From Flavobacteriia bacterium (GTDB lineage: Bacteria > Bacteroidota > Bacteroidia > Flavobacteriales_D > Crocinitomicaceae), in NCBI GenBank assembly GCA_947490145.1, contig CANLGD010000011.1, positions 1 through 62,419 on the forward strand: a stretch of DNA of 62,419 nucleotides, given 5' to 3'. Positions 27,749 to 36,015 of this stretch are shown here, piece after piece. The stretch's first letter is position 1, and every line of letters starts with the position of its first letter. Made by a program: the position numbers and the translations under genes. The notes beneath the pieces were generated by a model, which saw nothing but the letters and a program-made list of their open reading frames with translations, had not been told where the DNA came from and made no database searches.

Positions 27749-28495
27749 ATGAAAAGAATATTTCTTACAATTTCGATAATAAGTTCTGCATTAGTAATAA
27801 CTCAATCTTGTGACGTATTAAATAGTGTTGCCGGTGATGTATTAGGAGGAACTGCTAGCACTACAAAACCCAGCTTAACAAACGATGAAGTAATTTCTGG
27901 TTTGAAAGAAGCTTTGATTCTTGGAATTAAAAATTCTGTGAATATTTCTTCTGTTACTGATGGTTTTTTGAAAAACGACTTAATTAAACTTTCATTTCCG
28001 GAGGACGCAATTAAAGTTAGACAAAAAGCTTTGGATTGGGGTTTAAATAGTCAAGTTGAAAAGTTTGAAACCACCCTCAATCGCGCTGCTGAAGAAGCAA
28101 GTAAAGAAGCATTACCAATTTTCATGGATGCGATTAAAGGTATGTCAGTTTCTGATGGTTTTGCCATTTTAAAAGAAGGAAATGGCGCAGCAACACGTTA
28201 CTTAAAAAATGGAACAACATTGCAATTAACTACTGCTTTTTCGCCTATTGTCAAAAATGCAATTTCAAAAGTGAAATTGACAGAATATTGGACGCCGATT
28301 ATGAATAAATATAATGGTGCAATGTTGATTACTGGGGGAGAAAAGGTAAATCCAGATTTAGACAAGTACGTGACAGAAAAAGCAATTTCAGGTTTATTTA
28401 AACTTGTCGAAATTGAAGAAGATAAAATCAGAACAAATCCAATAGCTAGAGTTTCAGATATTTTAGTGAAGGTTTTTGGAACGGTAATTAACTAG
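27749..28495 (+). CDS. DUF4197 domain-containing lipoprotein
   Basis: A 248-residue lipoprotein. MKRIFLTISIISSALVITQS precedes the lipobox Cys. The mature part matches DUF4197: LTNDEVISGLKEALILGIKN, FLKNDLIKLSFPED, AAEEASKEALPIFMDAI and SDGFAILKEGNGAATRYLK. Function unknown. ATG 27749 is preferred; TTG 27731 would add six residues before the signal peptide. A strong hairpin repeat begins immediately after its stop. Confidence 0.88.
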   Translation: MKRIFLTISIISSALVITQSCDVLNSVAGDVLGGTASTTKPSLTNDEVISGLKEALILGIKNSVNISSVTDGFLKNDLIKLSFPEDAIKVRQKALDWGLNSQVEKFETTLNRAAEEASKEALPIFMDAIKGMSVSDGFAILKEGNGAATRYLKNGTTLQLTTAFSPIVKNAISKVKLTEYWTPIMNKYNGAMLITGGEKVNPDLDKYVTEKAISGLFKLVEIEEDKIRTNPIARVSDILVKVFGTVIN

Positions 28496-28581
28496 ATTAC
28501 AAATTGACAGATTACAGATTGCTTCGCTGAAAATTAATTTTTATTCAAAGCCAAGCAATCTGTAATCTGCCAATTTGTAAT
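28496..28581. repeat. Long hairpin repeat, copy 1
   Basis: Arms of 33 bases (28496-28528 and 28549-28581), complementary except for two mismatches, flank a 20-base AT loop. The first arm contains CAGATTACAGATTGCTTCGC, repeated exactly at 31132-31151. It lies between the DUF4197 lipoprotein and nucleoside phosphorylase genes, beginning directly after a stop codon; it may also act as a terminator or RNA processing site. Confidence 0.8.
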
Positions 28582-28599
28582 TTGTAATCATTTAAAAAA

Positions 28600-29463
28600 A
28601 TGAAATATCCATCATCAGAATTAGTATTAAACGCACAAGGTCAAGTTTATCATTTAGGACTTGCACCAAAACATTTAGCAAAAAACATTATTTTAGTTGG
28701 CGATCAAGATCGTGTTGAATTAATTTCTAAATTTTTCGACAAAATTGATCATATTGCGCAACATCGTGAATTTACAACGCATACAGGTTGGTATAAAGGA
28801 AAACATATTACGGCAATGTCAACTGGTATTGGGACAGATAATTTAGACATTACCATTAATGAAATTGATGCTTTAGTAAATATCGATTTAGAAGCCCGTG
28901 AAGACAAAAAAGAATTGACTTCATTAAACTTAATTCGTATCGGAACTTGTGGTATTTTACAGCCAGAAATCCCAGTGCATTCCTACATTTTGTCTGCTCA
29001 TGCTTATGGTTTAGATAATATTGCGCATTTTTATGATGTTGATTTTTCAAATGAAGAAAAAGATATGAATGCTAAAATTGATACTTTTTTAGGCTTACCA
29101 GAAAAAATCAAACCATATTTTATTTCTGCTGACGAATCGCTTGTAAATAAATTGCGTTCAGAAAAAACATTTGAAGGGATTACAGTTACAAGTAGCGGTT
29201 TTTATGCTCCTCAAGGAAGAAAATTACGTTTAAATTTATCCACGACTGATTTGAACGAAAAATTAGGAGAATTTAATCACAATGGTTTAAAAGTAAATAA
29301 TTTTGAAATGGAAAGTTCAGCTTTATTTTTCTTAGGAAAATCTTTAGGACACAAAGCAACAACAATTTGTTTAGGAATTGCAAATCGACCAAATCAAGAA
29401 TTTTCAAAAGGATACGGGAAAGAAATGAATGAATTGATTGAATACGTTTTGGAGAGAATTTAA
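28600..29463 (+). CDS. Nucleoside phosphorylase (uridine phosphorylase-like)
   Basis: A 287-residue PNP/UDP-family phosphorylase. Visible: VGDQDRVELISKFFD, phosphate-contacting MSTGIGTDNLDI, LIRIGTCGILQP and FEMESSALFFLGKSLGHKAT, in the family order. It splits nucleosides with phosphate into base and ribose-1-phosphate; whether uridine is the preferred substrate is unknown. The start lies 18 bases after the hairpin repeat. Confidence 0.88.
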   Translation: MKYPSSELVLNAQGQVYHLGLAPKHLAKNIILVGDQDRVELISKFFDKIDHIAQHREFTTHTGWYKGKHITAMSTGIGTDNLDITINEIDALVNIDLEAREDKKELTSLNLIRIGTCGILQPEIPVHSYILSAHAYGLDNIAHFYDVDFSNEEKDMNAKIDTFLGLPEKIKPYFISADESLVNKLRSEKTFEGITVTSSGFYAPQGRKLRLNLSTTDLNEKLGEFNHNGLKVNNFEMESSALFFLGKSLGHKATTICLGIANRPNQEFSKGYGKEMNELIEYVLERI

Positions 29464-29849
29464 TTTTCAATTTGTGAGAATTCTGAATTATTTATTCAAA
29501 GCAGAATTTTTATAGGGCGTTCTGAACAAAATTAATAGTCGAACTCAGCTTGAAAATATCTCGTACCATCTTTTACAGAAGCCTCTAGGGCCTAATGAAT
29601 CAAAAAAAGGCAATGATATTTTCACCACATTGTTTTTAAGTCATAGGAGCTATTTCTTCAACATTTTTATTTGTTTCCTTGATACATTGTTTTTTATTGT
29701 ATGAAGATTCTCACAAAGTTCTGTGATTTTTTAAAACTGAAATAGTATTTTAGTTTTATTTCTGGCAAAAAAAAATGATAATTTATTTCAGTAAAAGAAT
29801 AATAAAGTTTTAATTGTAAAATTATGTCATAACAAAAGGAGATTTATCT
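29464..29849. other. Gene-free interval with a possible gene remnant
   Basis: No intact gene is seen in 386 bases. A small inverted repeat ATTCTG/CAGAAT (29480-29507) lies after the phosphorylase. On the minus strand a short frame (about 29537-29594) reads ALEASVKDGTRYFQAEFDY then stop; upstream of it the frame is closed. This could be the end of a decayed gene. Confidence 0.45.
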
Positions 29850-30110
29850 TTATTCAGCACTCATTCTTCCAATTGCACAACTGACATAACTTTTTGCTTT
29901 CTCAATTATGTTATTACTTCCTTTTTCAGGATATCCCAATTTATGTAATTTAGAGACAATCTGTGACCGTGAATCTTCATTCGCATTTAGTGAAATTTTT
30001 TCTTCTTCTAAATTAATTTCGACATTGCTGGTTCCTTTTATTTCTAAAATAGCTTTTTTAATGGTCTTCATACAACCACCACATTTGATATTTTCAACGA
30101 TAATTTCCAT
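29850..30110 (-). CDS. Heavy-metal-associated (HMA) domain protein
   Basis: An 86-residue copper-chaperone-like protein. The ferredoxin-like fold starts MEIIVENIKCGGCMKTIKKA; the metal-binding pair is Cys10-x-x-Cys13. The C-terminal tail ending YVSCAIGRMSAE is an addition not seen in minimal CopZ. A role in binding copper or another soft metal is inferred. It lies divergent from the VOC gene. Confidence 0.85.
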   Translation of the reverse strand: MEIIVENIKCGGCMKTIKKAILEIKGTSNVEINLEEEKISLNANEDSRSQIVSKLHKLGYPEKGSNNIIEKAKSYVSCAIGRMSAE

Positions 30111-30191
30111 AACTTTTATTTTTAAGTAAAGTTAGGGATTTATAAATTCAAAAATGTTACATAAGTCACTGATTAAAATGATTTTAATTAG

Positions 30192-30199
30192 TAATTTTG
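30192..30199 (+). promoter_or_regulatory. Possible -7 box for the VOC gene
   Basis: TAATTTTG matches TAnnTTTG and lies 37 bases before ATG 30237; no TTG is found at the expected distance. Confidence 0.3.
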
Positions 30200-30236
30200 T
30201 GTTTTTGTTTTTTAAAATTTATTTAGCAATTGAAAT

Positions 30237-30593
30237 ATGTTAACCTCCATAAATCCAAAACTTCCCACGAGAAATAAATCGATTACTCGGGATTTCTATA
30301 TTCATAAATTGGGTTTTAATGAATTTGGTAGTGCAGATTTTGACGGATATTTAATGCTTGAAAAAGACAATATTCAAATCCATTTTTTTGAATTCAACGA
30401 ACTTAATCCGAAGGAAAATTATGGACAAGTTTATATCCGTACAAATGAAATAAATGAGATATTTCAATCTTTTTTAGATAAAAAAGTAATTATTCATCCA
30501 GCAGGACATTTGCAAATAAAGCCCTGGGGACAAAAAGAGTTTTCAATATTAGATCCAGATAATAATCTACTGACGTTTGGTGAAAGTTTGTGA
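30237..30593 (+). CDS. VOC-superfamily (glyoxalase/bleomycin-resistance-like) protein
   Basis: A 118-residue single-module VOC protein resembling bleomycin-binding proteins: KSITRDFYIHKLGFNEFG, GYLMLEKDNIQIHFFEFNE and GQKEFSILDPDNNLLTFGES. Such dimers bind bleomycin-like compounds or carry out metal-dependent chemistry; a resistance role is possible but not shown. It precedes smpB by 76 bases. Confidence 0.85.
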   Translation: MLTSINPKLPTRNKSITRDFYIHKLGFNEFGSADFDGYLMLEKDNIQIHFFEFNELNPKENYGQVYIRTNEINEIFQSFLDKKVIIHPAGHLQIKPWGQKEFSILDPDNNLLTFGESL

Positions 30594-30634
30594 ATTATTG
30601 CATTATTATTAATAATTTTAGGTAATTACTTAGT

Positions 30635-30665
30635 TTGCTGTGTTAACTCTTTTTTTCTATCTTTG
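30635..30665 (+). promoter_or_regulatory. Promoter of smpB
   Basis: TTG (30635-30637), a 20-base spacer, TATCTTTG (30658-30665), exact consensus. The box ends four bases before the smpB ATG (30670), so transcription would start at or next to the start codon. Confidence 0.65.
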
Positions 30666-30669
30666 TGAA

Positions 30670-31122
30670 ATGATTAAAAATCAAATCAACATAAAGAATA
30701 AACGCGCAAAATTTGAATATCATTTGTTTGATATTTATACTGCTGGAATTCAGTTGACTGGTACTGAGATTAAAAGTATTCGAAATTCAAAGGCAAGTAT
30801 TTTGGAAGCGTATTGCATTTTTGATGGAGGAGAAGTTTTTATCAGAAACATGCATGTTACGGAATATGAAAATGGTTCTTTTTATAATCATAAACCACGA
30901 GCAGACAGAAAATTGTTACTGAATAGAAAAGAGATAAACAAAATTCAAAAATATTTGATGATAAAAGGAAACACCTTAATTCCTTTAAAAATGTTTTTAT
31001 CAGAAAAAGGTTGGGTAAAAATTGACATTGCGTGTGCTCAAGGAAAAAAACTTTTTGACAAACGTCATGACCTTAAAGAAAAAGATGATAAACGAGATAT
31101 GGCCAGAGCCATGAAGAAATAA
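30670..31122 (+). CDS. smpB: SsrA-binding protein SmpB
   Basis: A 150-residue SmpB, which binds tmRNA and brings it to stalled ribosomes. Visible: INIKNKRAKFEYHLFDIYTAG, TGTEIKSIRNSKASI, GEVFIRNMHVTEYENGSFYN and the basic tail KKLFDKRHDLKEKDDKRDM. ATG 30670 matches the family start; an upstream in-frame start at 30640 would lie inside the promoter. Confidence 0.96.
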   Translation: MIKNQINIKNKRAKFEYHLFDIYTAGIQLTGTEIKSIRNSKASILEAYCIFDGGEVFIRNMHVTEYENGSFYNHKPRADRKLLLNRKEINKIQKYLMIKGNTLIPLKMFLSEKGWVKIDIACAQGKKLFDKRHDLKEKDDKRDMARAMKK

Positions 31123-31131
31123 CCATCATTT

Positions 31132-31216
31132 CAGATTACAGATTGCTTCGCACCTTAATCAATTTTCTTGAAAGCTGAGCAAATATTTAATCTGCTAATT
31201 TGTAAATCTTTAATCA
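31132..31216. repeat. Hairpin repeat, decayed copy 2
   Basis: CAGATTACAGATTGCTTCGC at 31132-31151 is identical to bases 28508-28527 of the first copy. The right half (31174-31213) is a poor version of its right arm. It lies in the gap after smpB. Confidence 0.7.
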
Positions 31217-31221
31217 AAGTT

Positions 31222-32058
31222 TCACAAAATCCCTAAACTCAAAAAGTGAATCCATCTGTCTTGCGATAAAATAAAATATATAAAAATTCCGCCAATAAAG
31301 TAAAAACTAAAAAAATAGGCGAAGGTAAAATATAAGGATTGCCTTTTGAAATAAAGTGTGAAAATAGGAAGTAAAAGTAACAAAGGGATTACTGGGAAAG
31401 CAGTATTTACTGAAAAATCAGTTTCGTAAGGACTTTTTAAATAGGAATTTTTACTCCAAACTCGAAGTGGATTATAAAAAATCCAAGAACGTTCAATTGT
31501 CAACTCTGGATTTGTGGAACAAAAAGTTAAATGTGGATTTTTTATGAAAAGATTTAGCTCTTTTTCAGTTTTAAAATAAATTACTTCTCCACCGAAAAAA
31601 CCATTGTAAATATAAGAGTAGTGAGTAATTGTATGATTTTCGACATGTGTTGGTAATATTGGCTCAAGCAGTAAAAGAAAACTGAAAAGAGCTGCGAAAT
31701 AGGCCATTTTTTTAAAAACATTCCATTTTTTGCCAGATGTTAATTTCTGGAAATAAAAGTTTTGCTCTTGTTCTTCTTTAGCTTTTTGCTGTTTGTAGCG
31801 AATTTCAGCCTCTTTTTTTCTTTCTTCAAAAGTTTTTTCTTTTCTAATTTTTCTGTCAGTTGATTTAGTTTCGAGGCGATCATTCATTAAAATATCATAG
31901 GCTTCAGCTAAATCTATAAAAACTTGATGCGCTTTTGGATCTGAGTTTTTATCAGGATGATATTTCATCGCAAGTTTCCGATAAGCTCTGCGAATCTCGT
32001 CTTTACTTGCAGTTTCAGATAAGCCAAAAATTTTACAATAAGCTGCTTTGGTGCTCAA
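31222..32058 (-). CDS. J-domain (DnaJ-like) membrane protein
   Basis: A 278-residue protein with a J domain at residues 5-60 (YCKIFGLSETASKDEIRRAY, HPD in MKYHPDKNSD), a charged helical linker (about 70-100), and a C-terminal part with three to four hydrophobic segments (about 113-130, 215-232, 240-275). It probably recruits Hsp70 (DnaK) to a membrane. It overlaps the MenE-like gene end by four bases and so is translationally coupled to it. Confidence 0.87.
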   Translation of the reverse strand: MSTKAAYCKIFGLSETASKDEIRRAYRKLAMKYHPDKNSDPKAHQVFIDLAEAYDILMNDRLETKSTDRKIRKEKTFEERKKEAEIRYKQQKAKEEQEQNFYFQKLTSGKKWNVFKKMAYFAALFSFLLLLEPILPTHVENHTITHYSYIYNGFFGGEVIYFKTEKELNLFIKNPHLTFCSTNPELTIERSWIFYNPLRVWSKNSYLKSPYETDFSVNTAFPVIPLLLLLPIFTLYFKRQSLYFTFAYFFSFYFIGGIFIYFILSQDRWIHFLSLGIL

Positions 32059-33098
32059 TTTTTAGAATTTAAATGAATTTTTTGCGTTTTCAAGCGATTA
32101 ATTTTTCCACTATCTGTTTTTTCAAAATCTTGTAGGAAATAGATTTTTTTTGGAATTTCATACTTTTCTAAAGTAGTTTTAAAAATTTTAGTTAGTTCTT
32201 TTTCAGTTTCTGCAGAATAAGTTTTTTCAACGTAAAAAGTTACAATTTCACCAAATTCAATATTCTTTTCACCCAAAATAAAAAAAGGGAACTTAAATTT
32301 CAATGTTAATTTTTCTTCTAGTATTTCAGGGTGAAATTTATATCCGCCAGAATTGATAACGAAATCTTTTCTACCTTTTAAAGTAAATTCTGTATTGGAG
32401 ATTAATTCAACAACATCATGCGTAATTAAATTTTTAACGCCAATTTTTGGTGCATTAATTTTCAAGCAAGAATCTTCTTGGGAAAAGTCAATTCCTTTTA
32501 AAGCTTGAAAGCTTTTTGATTTCGAATTTGAAATTTTTCTCAAAGCAACATGCGAAAGCGTTTCGGTCATTCCATAACTTTCGAAGAAATTAGTTTTTAT
32601 TTCTTTTATTTCGGATTCCAAACCTGGATTTATTGCCGCTCCTCCAATTAAAATAGTTTCAAATAAAAGTAATTTGTCCTTATTTTCCTTAATTATTTCT
32701 TCAACTTGGAGCGGGACAAGCGAAATAAAGCGAGCCGTTTGATTGAAATTTTTAAGTGGATTTCTAGCATTATCTATTACAGTTAAGTTCATTTTGTGAA
32801 TCAAAGATCGAATAATTTGCATTTTTCCACCAATAGTTTTAGCCGACAAACTCAAAACAATCGTTTCATTTTCTTTAAAATTAAAATATTCTCCAGTCAT
32901 TTTTGCTGATTCAATCATGAACTGTTTTTTCATCTTAATTTCTTTTGGAATACCTGTAGAACCTGATGTTTTTAAAATGATTTCTTCCTTTGAATTATTC
33001 CATTCTTCAATAAAATTCTCAATTTCTTGAATTACTTCCATGTTTTCTGTAAGGAATGCAAGTTTGTGAATATTAATTTTTGGAACGGTATTTGTCAT
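32055..33098 (-). CDS. menE: AMP-binding ligase, MenE-like (o-succinylbenzoate-CoA ligase)
   Basis: A 347-residue adenylate-forming enzyme, shorter than the usual ~450-480 as often in Bacteroidota MenE. Motifs in order: A3 TSGSTGIPKEI, A5 ESYGMTETLSHVA, A7/A8 region LKGRKDFVINSGGYKFHPE, and the C-terminal KTDSGKINRLKT-type lysine. It probably activates o-succinylbenzoate for menaquinone synthesis; menB lies about 9 kb away. ATG 33098 (MTNTVPKINIHKLA) is preferred over an upstream start at 33164. Confidence 0.78.
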   Translation of the reverse strand: MTNTVPKINIHKLAFLTENMEVIQEIENFIEEWNNSKEEIILKTSGSTGIPKEIKMKKQFMIESAKMTGEYFNFKENETIVLSLSAKTIGGKMQIIRSLIHKMNLTVIDNARNPLKNFNQTARFISLVPLQVEEIIKENKDKLLLFETILIGGAAINPGLESEIKEIKTNFFESYGMTETLSHVALRKISNSKSKSFQALKGIDFSQEDSCLKINAPKIGVKNLITHDVVELISNTEFTLKGRKDFVINSGGYKFHPEILEEKLTLKFKFPFFILGEKNIEFGEIVTFYVEKTYSAETEKELTKIFKTTLEKYEIPKKIYFLQDFEKTDSGKINRLKTQKIHLNSKN

Positions 33099-33244
33099 AT
33101 AGAAAATAAGTTTATTTTTACATTTGAAAAATAAGTTGTAAATTTGATTTAAAATTAGAATCAAATAAAAGCAAATTTTAAAAGTGCTAAAGTTAAATAA
33201 AAGTAAGAATTAAATTATTAAAAGCAATTATTAAAACCAAAAAA

Positions 33245-33694
33245 ATGAAAAAATTACTTGTATTAATGTTAATCGTTGGAGGAATTTCTTCAGCATTCAT
33301 TTCAAAAGATGTGAAAGAAACTTCAAAAGTTGTTGCACCTCAAGCTGCTGGCGGAATTGAATTCCAAAAAATGACTTTAGAAGATGCAATGAAACAAGCA
33401 AAATCGTCTGGGAAAATCATTTTTATTGATGCTTACACTGAATGGTGTGGACCTTGTAAAAGAATGGCTGCAACGGCATTTATGGATGAAGGTGTAGCGA
33501 AATTATTCAATTCAAAATTCATCAATTTGAAAATTGAAATGGAAAAAAATGCTGACGGACCTATAGTTGCTCAAAAATACGAAGTGAAAGCTTACCCAAC
33601 CTTATTGTTCATCGATGGAAACGGAATGATCAAAAAATCTGTTGTTGGAATGCAAACTGCTGAACAATTATTAGGAATTGGGAAGTCTTTATAA
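33245..33694 (+). CDS. Exported thioredoxin-family protein
   Basis: A 149-residue thioredoxin-fold protein with an N-terminal signal or membrane segment (about 1-20) and active site Cys68-Gly-Pro-Cys71 in YTEWCGPCKRM, followed by the cis-Pro region AYPTLLFIDGNG. It probably acts in the periplasm on disulfides. A MITE-like element and a strong terminator follow. Confidence 0.9.
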   Translation: MKKLLVLMLIVGGISSAFISKDVKETSKVVAPQAAGGIEFQKMTLEDAMKQAKSSGKIIFIDAYTEWCGPCKRMAATAFMDEGVAKLFNSKFINLKIEMEKNADGPIVAQKYEVKAYPTLLFIDGNGMIKKSVVGMQTAEQLLGIGKSL

Positions 33695-33713
33695 GTTCTT
33701 CCATTAAGATTAT

Positions 33714-33858
33714 TAAGACCTTTTCAAAAGTGTCAAATTATCTTCGATGCTGCTTCGCGGTGAGGCTTTTTTGAGATTTTATTTATAAGTTTACATTTGT
33801 AAATGAGTAAATAAAATTTTTAAAGTAACGAAGAGTTGACGATTTTGAAAAGGTCTTA
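33714..33858. mobile_element. MITE-like element with terminal inverted repeats
   Basis: A 145-bp unit bounded by perfect 16-base inverted repeats TAAGACCTTTTCAAAA (33714-33729) and TTTTGAAAAGGTCTTA (33843-33858). The similarity extends inward with mismatches (GTGTCAAATTATCTTCG against the complement of CGAAGAGTTGACGA). The interior encodes nothing. No target-site duplication is clear, so mobility is inferred from form only. Confidence 0.55.
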
Positions 33859-33863
33859 AAATT

Positions 33864-33902
33864 AATCCTTGATTTTGGTAAAAGCTAATCAAGGATTTTT
33901 TT
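33864..33902. terminator. Bidirectional terminator between convergent genes
   Basis: Perfect 11-base stem AATCCTTGATT (33864-33874) / AATCAAGGATT (33887-33897) followed by a T-run. It lies between the thioredoxin gene and the convergent BNR lipoprotein gene, six bases before the latter's stop. Confidence 0.85.
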
Positions 33903-33907
33903 TGCGC

Positions 33908-34927
33908 TTATTTTTTATCAAAAACCAAAATTCTTCCTTTAGCAGTCGTAGCATAAATTTTCCCTTTATAACTTGTCATAGAAAACGTATTTTCATTGAA
34001 TAGTTTGTACCAATTTAAACCTAAATCCATGGAAAAATCAATTCCATTTGTTCCACAAGCATAAAGTGTTTTCCCTACTTTTATTACACAAGATCTATAG
34101 CCTGAAATTGTTTTATTTGGTTTTGACCACGTTTTTCCTCCATCATGTGTCAAAAAACAATTATTTATAGTATCATTTGAATTCGTGTAATCTCCGCCAA
34201 CAGTTATACCATTTTTTTGTGACCAAAAATGCATTGAAAATGGACCAGAAGCTTCATTTTTCTTAAATGGAATTGAATTTTTTGTCCAGGTTTTTCCAAA
34301 ATTTGTTGTTTTATAAAAGTTTGAAGCTATTCCACCACTTACAAAAATGAATGTTGAATCGTTTAAAACTTGAACTGTTGTTCCACTTGCTGCAAAACCA
34401 GCTTCACCACTTTGACAGATTAATTCTGAATGAGAACTTTTGGTCCATGATTTTCCGAAATCAGTTGTTAAATAAACTTGCAATTCTCCTTGAATTGGAT
34501 CACCCATTAAAATTCCAAACCCATTTTTATTAATGTCAATTCCATCAAAAAAAGTTGGAGAAGTGGGTTTCCAAGTATTATTCTCTTTTCCATTTTTTGA
34601 AATAATCGAACTTTCATCGCGCGATTGCATTGCGACAAAAGAAGAATTATTTATAATTGCAATGTCTCGCAATTCTGCAAAAGAATTTTCGTTTAATTTT
34701 TCTGAAACTTTAGAATTTAAATCATAACGATAAACAAAGCCATTTGAATTTGCTGTATAAATTTTATCATTGAAAATTATAATTCCTCTAGCGTGAATTG
34801 TATCAACACCATATTGAATGTATTCAAAGCCTGTTTCTTTCTGAAATTTTGTGATTTTTTTCAAATTTGCGCAAGCTTGTAAAAGAGCAATCGATGCAAT
34901 TAAATAAATTGAATTTAAAAGTTTCAT
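33908..34927 (-). CDS. BNR/YCF48-like beta-propeller lipoprotein
   Basis: A 339-residue lipoprotein (SIALLQACANL, Cys19 lipobox). The mature part has sialidase-type Asp-box repeats: TTDFGKSWTKS, TTNFGKTWTKN, THDGGKTWSKP and SMDLGLNWYKL, suggesting a beta-propeller. No sialidase catalytic Arg triad or Tyr/Glu pair could be assigned, so a binding or assembly role (as with YCF48) is likelier than an enzyme. The start overlaps the acyltransferase stop by four bases. Confidence 0.78.
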   Translation of the reverse strand: MKLLNSIYLIASIALLQACANLKKITKFQKETGFEYIQYGVDTIHARGIIIFNDKIYTANSNGFVYRYDLNSKVSEKLNENSFAELRDIAIINNSSFVAMQSRDESSIISKNGKENNTWKPTSPTFFDGIDINKNGFGILMGDPIQGELQVYLTTDFGKSWTKSSHSELICQSGEAGFAASGTTVQVLNDSTFIFVSGGIASNFYKTTNFGKTWTKNSIPFKKNEASGPFSMHFWSQKNGITVGGDYTNSNDTINNCFLTHDGGKTWSKPNKTISGYRSCVIKVGKTLYACGTNGIDFSMDLGLNWYKLFNENTFSMTSYKGKIYATTAKGRILVFDKK

Positions 34928-35847
34928 ATTTCCCCAAACTTTTGATTAAAATCAGATTTTTGCTGTTCTTTTAGCTCTTCCAAGTTTTCTGGAATTTGCC
35001 TTTTCCAACGTTTGTGGGACCAAATCCAATTTTCTGGGGAAGCCAAAATTTCTTTCTCAAGTAAATTTGTGTGTTTTTCAGTGATTTCTCCCCAAGAATT
35101 TAATTTTACATTTTCTGTTATCAATTTAAAATCTAATTCGTAATAACCACGTTTTATTTTGCGCATAACAAAAAACACAACGGCTTGATTGTAAGTATTT
35201 GCCAAAAGTTCACAGCCAAAAAGTACAGCAGTTTCTTGTTTTAAAAATGTCATCCAGTAAGCTTTTTTTGAATCGCCTGGAGATTGATCCGAAAGAATTA
35301 AAGTTGCAAATGGTTTTTTATGTTCTTTAGAGAAAAATTCCTTTACAGTTTTAGCATTTATTACCTTCATTCCGTAACGACTTCTGCGTTCATTTAATTT
35401 TTTATCCCAAAATTTACTGGTTAAAGGCATTCCAATTCCAACAGCTTGATGCGGAAGTAAGAAGTTTTGAGAAGTAATTAACCACTCCCAATTGTTATAA
35501 TGTCCAGAAACCAATAAAACTGATTTATTTTTTTGATATAAATCCTCTATTATTTTATCGTTTTTAAGGGAAATTCTTTTTTTTAATTGCTTTTCAGAAA
35601 TACTTAAATTTTTTATTCCTTCTGCTAAAATATCCGTAAAATGTTTGTAAAATTTTTGTTTCAGCCTCTGAATCTCTTTTTCAGTTTTTTCAGGAAAGGA
35701 ATTTCGTAAATTTTGTAAAATTACCTTTTTTCGATAAGGAAAAATGCTGATAAATAGTAAAAATAAAAAATCAGTAAAAAGGTAAATTATGGCTAGTGGC
35801 AATAAAGAAATTGGGAAAACAAAAACATAATAAAAAAATGCTGCCAT
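34924..35847 (-). CDS. Lipid A / lysophospholipid acyltransferase (LpxL/HtrB-like)
   Basis: A 307-residue inner-membrane acyltransferase with an N-terminal membrane helix (about 5-35). The catalytic H-x4-D/E motif is His116 and Glu121 in SGHYNNWEW; later segments LILSDQSPG and AVVFFVMRKIKRGYYEL fit the family. Homologues add secondary acyl chains to lipid A. Coupled by a 4-base overlap to the BNR lipoprotein; divergent from the alpha-2-macroglobulin gene. Confidence 0.9.
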   Translation of the reverse strand: MAAFFYYVFVFPISLLPLAIIYLFTDFLFLLFISIFPYRKKVILQNLRNSFPEKTEKEIQRLKQKFYKHFTDILAEGIKNLSISEKQLKKRISLKNDKIIEDLYQKNKSVLLVSGHYNNWEWLITSQNFLLPHQAVGIGMPLTSKFWDKKLNERRSRYGMKVINAKTVKEFFSKEHKKPFATLILSDQSPGDSKKAYWMTFLKQETAVLFGCELLANTYNQAVVFFVMRKIKRGYYELDFKLITENVKLNSWGEITEKHTNLLEKEILASPENWIWSHKRWKRQIPENLEELKEQQKSDFNQKFGEI

Positions 35848-35964
35848 AAAAACGTAAATTGTTATTTGTAAAAGTACAAAAAAAATATTTTCATAAAGCT
35901 ATCCGATTCAATAAATGCATTTTGACATCGTTTTATAAATTAGAAAAATATTATTTTAAAATTA

Positions 35965-35995
35965 TTGTTTGTTAATTAAATTAACTCGATATTTG
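35965..35995 (+). promoter_or_regulatory. Possible promoter of the alpha-2-macroglobulin gene
   Basis: TTG (35965-35967), a 20-base spacer, GATATTTG (35988-35995; seven of eight matches). ATG 36016 follows 20 bases later. Confidence 0.45.
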
Positions 35996-36015
35996 TTTAC
36001 AAAATTTTAATCACT

